A stretch of DNA of 64,000 bases from JAGXFP01 sp039714535. Its GTDB lineage: Bacteria; Desulfobacterota; Desulfobulbia; Desulfobulbales; JAGXFP01. The position numbers and the translations under genes were made by a program. The DNA is taken from contig JBDLJC010000013.1 of assembly GCA_039714535.1 (NCBI GenBank), positions 1 to 64,000 of the forward strand, given 5' to 3'. Below the pieces are notes generated by a model. The model saw only the letters and a program-made list of their open reading frames with translations, had not been told where the DNA came from and ran no database searches. This document shows positions 60,427-64,000 of this stretch, one piece after another; within the stretch, counting starts at the first letter, position 1; the number at the start of each line of letters is the position of its first letter.

Positions 60427-61271
60427 CAAGAAACTTTCTGACAATCCCAGCGTTGCTGCTGATCACGGGCTTTTTCTGCGGCCAAGCAGCAGCAGCCACA
60501 ACAGTGATAACCAGCGGCGAAGTATACCTGGCCAACCTCACCCCGGAAGAGGCCCAGGTGCTGGCGCTCAAAAGGGCCCGCTACAATGCCATTGAGCAGG
60601 TCTGCGGGGTTAGAGTCCAGGCTGAAACCCTGATCAAGGATTTCGTCTTGCAGGGCGATTTCATTCACCAGGTGGTATACGGACGGATCATCAACGAGAA
60701 GATTCTCAAATGGGAGCTGGAAGTTGACCAACCAAGTCCAATGAAGCCCCCCGGCCTCACATACAAGGTAACGTTGCAGGCTGAAGTCCAGCCGGAGAAA
60801 GGAGAACCAGATCCCTTTTACAAGGTCAAAGTCTGGTTAAACAAATCGGTTTTTGAGTCCGGCGAGGAAATGATTATTAATGTCAATTCCACCAAGAAAG
60901 GTTACATAACGGTGCTTAATTTCGCCGCCGATGGCACTGTCACCCTGCTTTATCCGAACATGCTGCGCCGCGACAACAGGGTTGAGCCAGGCCGTGATTA
61001 TCAGATTCCTGCCCCCGAAGATCGGGGCGATCTGATGAAATTTCAGGTCGCCACCCTGCCGGGACACAAAAAAGACACCGAGTACATCAAGGTTATCTCT
61101 ACCAGCGGCCCGATCAACCTCCTTGCCGAGGTTAAATCCCACGGCAATTACGGGGTTATGGATTCCACCAAATTTGCCGTCACGGAGATCGCCCGTTTAA
61201 TGGCCTCGATTCCTCCCCAACACAGAGCGGAAGACACTGCCGTCTACCAGATTATCAACCCACGACTATGA
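60423..61271 (+). CDS. exported DUF4384-domain protein
   Basis: 282 residues with a signal peptide (ending CGQAAAA). The N-terminal part (LTPEEAQVLALKRARYNAIE) resembles the alpha/beta LPP20/FlgT-N-type domain; the C-terminal 140 residues (FYKVKVWLNKSVFESGEEM, GYITVLNFAADGTVTLLYPN, EYIKVISTSGPINL) are the DUF4384 beta domain. DUF4384 proteins often sit beside or are fused to caspase-like peptidases in bacteria. Coupling by ATGA overlap with the preceding chimeric gene supports that pairing. Function unknown; secreted to the periplasm. Confidence 0.78.
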   Translation: MTRNFLTIPALLLITGFFCGQAAAATTVITSGEVYLANLTPEEAQVLALKRARYNAIEQVCGVRVQAETLIKDFVLQGDFIHQVVYGRIINEKILKWELEVDQPSPMKPPGLTYKVTLQAEVQPEKGEPDPFYKVKVWLNKSVFESGEEMIINVNSTKKGYITVLNFAADGTVTLLYPNMLRRDNRVEPGRDYQIPAPEDRGDLMKFQVATLPGHKKDTEYIKVISTSGPINLLAEVKSHGNYGVMDSTKFAVTEIARLMASIPPQHRAEDTAVYQIINPRL

Positions 61272-61294
61272 TGTCAGTGGTCTGAATTGCCATA

Positions 61295-61924
61295 ATGCTA
61301 GCCCCCCCAGAAAGACTCGGCTTTGACCGACGCATGACAAAGGACGAGATCAACTCCCTGCCGATCAGGAGCTATGAAGGAAAGGTTGTGGTGGTCAAGA
61401 CCAGGGAAGAGTTGGATATCGCTGTCAGAAAATTAGGCAAAGAAACCTTGCTTGGCTTCGATACCGAAACCCGGCCAAACTTCAAAAAGGGCCAGAACAA
61501 CCTTCCCTCCCTTATTCAGCTGGCAGGAGAGAAAACCGTTTATATTTTCCAACTGCAGCATATAAAGTTTCCCGCCAACTTAAGAGAGATCCTTGCCGAT
61601 AAGACAATCATCAAGACCGGCGTAGCAATTGACCATGACCTTCTGCAACTACAACGGTTCGAGCCGTTCATGGAGGGTGGTTTTGCCGGATTAGCGAGAT
61701 TGGCCAAGAATGCCGGGATCAAGAACCATGGCCTGCGCGGGCTTGCCGCCGTCCTGCTGAACTTCCGGATTTCCAAAAGTGCCCAGCGTTCCAACTGGGG
61801 GAACGACACCCTCAGCAACAAACAGATAAACTACGCTGCCACCGATGCCTGGGTTGGTCGAGAGATTTTCCTGCGCCTGGAGGAGATGGGAGTTATTGAT
61901 CCGGCTCTGCTGTTTGGTGATTAA
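61295..61924 (+). CDS. 3'-5' exonuclease, RNase D-like (DEDDy)
   Basis: 209 residues. The acid residues of the DEDD exonuclease fold are seen in LLGFDTETRPNF (DxE), IIKTGVAIDHDLLQLQ (second Asp) and NYAATDAWVGREIFLRL (Tyr-x3-Asp, the DEDDy form). No HRDC domain follows, so it is a stand-alone catalytic domain, shorter than RNase D. Relatives trim RNA 3' ends. An internal ATG 14 codons in (MTKDEINSLP) is another possible start. It ends 50 bp before a strong bidirectional terminator shared with the FKBP gene. Confidence 0.88.
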   Translation: MLAPPERLGFDRRMTKDEINSLPIRSYEGKVVVVKTREELDIAVRKLGKETLLGFDTETRPNFKKGQNNLPSLIQLAGEKTVYIFQLQHIKFPANLREILADKTIIKTGVAIDHDLLQLQRFEPFMEGGFAGLARLAKNAGIKNHGLRGLAAVLLNFRISKSAQRSNWGNDTLSNKQINYAATDAWVGREIFLRLEEMGVIDPALLFGD

Positions 61925-61976
61925 CAGACGAGATTTAAAGGTGAAGTATGAATCTTGGTTAATTAGCTGCTAACTA

Positions 61977-62014
61977 AAAAAAGCCCGGCAGGACAATCTT
62001 CCTGCCGGGCTTTC
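61977..62014. terminator. bidirectional rho-independent terminator
   Basis: AAAGCCCGGCAGG at 61980-61992 pairs perfectly with CCTGCCGGGCTTT at 62001-62013. An A run on the left and a short T-rich right side let it work for both the exonuclease gene and the convergent FKBP gene. Confidence 0.93.
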
Positions 62015-62020
62015 CCCATG

Positions 62021-62437
62021 CTATTTGGTGCCCAGCAATTCCACATCAAAAATCAGATCGGCATTGGGCGGAATAGACCGACCGGCGCCACGGGAGCCGT
62101 AACCAAGCTTGGCCGGAATATACAAGGTCCGTTTACCGCCGATCTTCATCCCGGCAACGCCCTCATCCCAACCCTTGATAACCCGGCCCGCGCCAAGGGG
62201 AAATGAAAATGCTCGCCTGCGATCAACCGAACTGTCAAACTTTTTGCCTTTCTTATCTCCATCATTCAACCAGCCGGTATAATGGACATCTACCCGATCT
62301 CCACGGACCGCTTCAGCCCCATCCCCAACCTTATGATCTTCATAGCGAAGACCCGAATCGGTAGTTACCATCGCCGCCATTCCATCTGTAGCGCCCATAA
62401 AAAGTCCCATAATGATTAAAAGCAGAATCCGTTTCAA
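62021..62437 (-). CDS. exported FKBP-type peptidyl-prolyl isomerase
   Basis: 138 residues. A signal peptide (LLLIIMGLFMGATDGMAA) precedes a single FKBP domain: GDRVDVHYTGWLNDG, KFDSSVDRRRAFSFPLGAGRVIKGWDEGV (quoted as FSFPLGAGRVIKGWDEGV) and LGYGSRGAGRSIPPNADLIFDVELL. All binding-pocket aromatic residues (Tyr, Phe, Trp, Tyr) are present, so it should be active in the periplasm, speeding proline isomerisation during folding. The start is TTG 62437, behind GAGAGGTG. Confidence 0.93.
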   Translation of the reverse strand: MKRILLLIIMGLFMGATDGMAAMVTTDSGLRYEDHKVGDGAEAVRGDRVDVHYTGWLNDGDKKGKKFDSSVDRRRAFSFPLGAGRVIKGWDEGVAGMKIGGKRTLYIPAKLGYGSRGAGRSIPPNADLIFDVELLGTK

Positions 62438-62617
62438 AGCACACCTCTCTTATTGATTGTTGAACATATTTATCCACCACCGGAAAAGCCCGGACGGCCG
62501 CCAATGCACTCTCCTCTTCTATCATAGCAAACAAACATAATATAACTCACATGACCCACCGGTCAATACCACCCTGCGGAGAACCGAAATACCTGGGCCG
62601 ATAAGCTCAAGCTGCTT

Positions 62618-63388
62618 TTACAATTGATATTTCTGAGTATAACCCCTGGGGGTTACCATCACGTCTTGCCACAGATAAGTCTGAGAATTACCAATAATTA
62701 CAGTAGATTGCATACCGACTTCACAGCTAAGCAGATCCGCAAGGGTGGTTAATTCGATCTTTTCATTTTCACGAGTGGCGGCCGTAACGATCCCAACAGG
62801 TGTCTGCGGCCCCCTCTCGGCCATGATAATGCCCCTCGCCTTGGTGAGCTGCTCGACTCTCTTTTTTGATCTGGGATTATAGATGACAACCACAAAATCG
62901 GCCATGGCCACCGCTTTAAGCCTTTTTTCAATGACCGGCCACGGGGTTAAGAGATCAGAGAGACTGATCGCCGCAAAATCGTGCATCAGCGGTGCCCCGA
63001 GTCGGGCCGCACAGGCATTGAGGGCAGCGATGCCCGGAACCACCTCAACCGATATCGCCTGGCCATGGGCTCGAACCATCTCATAAACCAAGCCGGCCAT
63101 GGCGTAAATGCCGGGATCACCTCCGCAGACCAGAGAAACCGTCCGTCCTGCCGCCGCGAGGTCGATGGCCTTGCCGCACCGATCAACCTCCTTCATCATC
63201 TCTGACGACATGACCTCTTTATCAACCAGTAACTCCGGGATCAGATCAAGATAAGTTTTGTAACCGACGATAACGTCGCTCTTTTTAATGGCCGTTTGCG
63301 CGGCCTGGGTCATATGTTCGAGATGACCGGGGCCGGTGCCGACAACATATAGGGTATTTCCGCTACTGCCAGTGTTACATTCTTCCAT
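62618..63388 (-). CDS. cobJ: precorrin-3B C17-methyltransferase (CobJ/CbiH)
   Basis: 256 residues, a SAM-dependent tetrapyrrole methyltransferase. Signatures are LYVVGTGPGHLEHMT, the VCGGDPGIYAMAGLVYE segment, VEVVPGIAALNACAARLGAP and VVIYNPRSKKRVEQL. It methylates C17 and drives ring contraction in cobalamin synthesis. The first codons (MEECNTGSSG) overlap the end of cbiG by 79 bp, so this start is forced by the frame; a later start at MTQAAQ would remove the SAM loop. Placement next to cbiG fits the early-cobalt (anaerobic) pathway, which would supply the cofactor for the class II reductase. Confidence 0.93.
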   Translation of the reverse strand: MEECNTGSSGNTLYVVGTGPGHLEHMTQAAQTAIKKSDVIVGYKTYLDLIPELLVDKEVMSSEMMKEVDRCGKAIDLAAAGRTVSLVCGGDPGIYAMAGLVYEMVRAHGQAISVEVVPGIAALNACAARLGAPLMHDFAAISLSDLLTPWPVIEKRLKAVAMADFVVVIYNPRSKKRVEQLTKARGIIMAERGPQTPVGIVTAATRENEKIELTTLADLLSCEVGMQSTVIIGNSQTYLWQDVMVTPRGYTQKYQL

Positions 63389-64000
63389 TTCTGTTTCCTG
63401 ATAAGTAGTTTATTTGTAGAGGCCGAAAGCAGAGCGGCAGGTTCTGCCACCCCGACAGCACCGGTTGCCGCCATTACTGCGGCGGAACTGCTGACCCCCG
63501 GTACGGTATTTAGTTCGTCCTTGCCGAAAAATTCAATTGTGAGCTTATTTTGACGGCCATATTCCAAAAGACCGACTTCATCGTTTTTTAAATCAATGGA
63601 GGCCAGGTTGCGGATGGCCAGGGGCGACAGATCATGGTCTCGACAGAGATCAGTGACCGCCTGGCTTATTTCTTCAACGGGCGTATTGCGATTGCAGCCG
63701 ATGCCAAACACCAGTTGAGCGGGACGCATAACAACAGCACCTTCCCCAACCACCATCTGCCTGGCAGAAACTATAATGTCCGCCTGGTCCGGCCTTTCGA
63801 CTCGCACGAAATGGGAGGGCAGTCTTTCCGTTTGGACATCGAAGTAAATTGTGACCATCCCCTGATTTACCAGTTTGGCCGTGACCCGGGTCAGGGCAGC
63901 TTTATCTTCAACGATCAGGCCATTAGCTCTGGCCCATAGATCGAGGGCAGTCAGTCCCAGAGCATCTGAGGCGGTGGTGATCACCGCCTGGCCATCCGTA
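63310..64000 (-). CDS. cbiG: cobalamin biosynthesis protein CbiG (partial)
   Basis: The frame stays open through the right window edge, so the N-terminal part is missing. About 230 residues are seen. The C-terminal part has GIGCNRNTPVEEISQAV, SIDLKNDEVGLLEYG, FFGKDELNTVPGVSSSAAV and GVAEPAALLSAS, matching the CbiG C-terminal domain, with the DGQAVITTASDALGLTALD (up to TASDALG) segment of the N-terminal domain before it. CbiG opens the lactone ring of cobalt-precorrin-5A in the anaerobic pathway. Its end overlaps cobJ by 79 bp on the same strand. Confidence 0.9.
   Translation of the reverse strand, partial: TDGQAVITTASDALGLTALDLWARANGLIVEDKAALTRVTAKLVNQGMVTIYFDVQTERLPSHFVRVERPDQADIIVSARQMVVGEGAVVMRPAQLVFGIGCNRNTPVEEISQAVTDLCRDHDLSPLAIRNLASIDLKNDEVGLLEYGRQNKLTIEFFGKDELNTVPGVSSSAAVMAATGAVGVAEPAALLSASTNKLLIRKQKWKNVTLAVAEIPYMLSAPAPVISNI

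Noticed and set aside
1..64000. CRISPR arrays, tRNA and rRNA genes
   Set aside because: No regularly spaced repeats, cloverleaf-like sequences with TTCGA-type T loops in gaps, or rRNA-like conserved stretches were seen; a covariance search would be needed to be certain.

Overview
The window looks like a chromosomal segment of a mesophilic Desulfobacterota bacterium (former Deltaproteobacteria; Desulfobulbales- or Desulfuromonadales-like). The inference rests on gene content: multihaem cytochromes with an MtrB/PioB-type porin, an adenosylcobalamin-dependent ribonucleotide reductase next to corrin-ring genes, a PxxKW cysteine-rich protein, LpxI instead of LpxH, and many PAS/HAMP kinases. No rRNA, tRNA or CRISPR array was recognised.

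Layout. 1-4.8 kb: an AT-rich accessory strip of short, mostly plus-strand genes (a frameshifted GNAT, a C-terminally altered GNAT, small membrane proteins, a frameshifted small lipoprotein, a Phd/YefM-Txe/YoeB toxin-antitoxin pair). They are separated by imperfect palindromes, two of which are related in sequence. This resembles a gene-cassette (integron-type) array, although no integrase lies in the window. 4.9-8.2 kb: a PhnD-like binding lipoprotein overlapping a hybrid histidine kinase, behind a palindrome that encloses the -10 box. 8.3-15.3 kb: a cupin-like protein, a flavodoxin-fold reductase, glycogen phosphorylase, an HD-domain CCA-adding-type enzyme, a ParB-N protein and YjbQ. 15.8-18.1 kb: a coiled-coil exported protein and a Sel1-repeat protein, convergent.

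18.3-26.3 kb: a probable extracellular electron-transfer locus: lipidated decahaem cytochrome, outer-membrane barrel, ABC_sub_bind-type protein, a 13-haem lipoprotein and an exported Pro/Lys-rich protein. Both cytochromes carry one CX3CH haem-type motif besides ordinary CXXCH motifs. 26.7-29.1 kb: class II ribonucleotide reductase preceded by two NrdR-type boxes 32 bp apart. 29.4-38.2 kb: a long minus-strand run (IHF-like, lpxD, fabZ, lpxA, lpxI, a nucleotidyltransferase plus sugar-kinase-like pair, der, a PAS kinase) joining lipid A synthesis, cell-wall sugar activation and ribosome assembly. 38.3-44.8 kb: a PilC-like protein and mixed single genes.

44.9-51.6 kb: a regulatory block with a cytosolic PAS-GAF-PAS kinase, an NtrC-type activator, a receiver-PATAN-Roadblock protein, an unrecognised Cys-containing protein and a ParA-Roadblock fusion. 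51.8-54.3 kb: housekeeping genes. 54.3-57.6 kb: an island with an ASCH protein, a PIN-GNAT-ASCH-like fusion and a membrane-anchored orphan, next to a 178-bp segment with inverted ends. 57.9-62.4 kb: small regulator, sugar-kinase-like protein, truncated rhodanese-like protein, an apparent fusion of an outer-membrane-protein start to a caspase-like C-terminus with a DUF4384 partner, a 3'-5' exonuclease and an FKBP. 62.6-64 kb: cobJ and a cbiG that runs off the edge.
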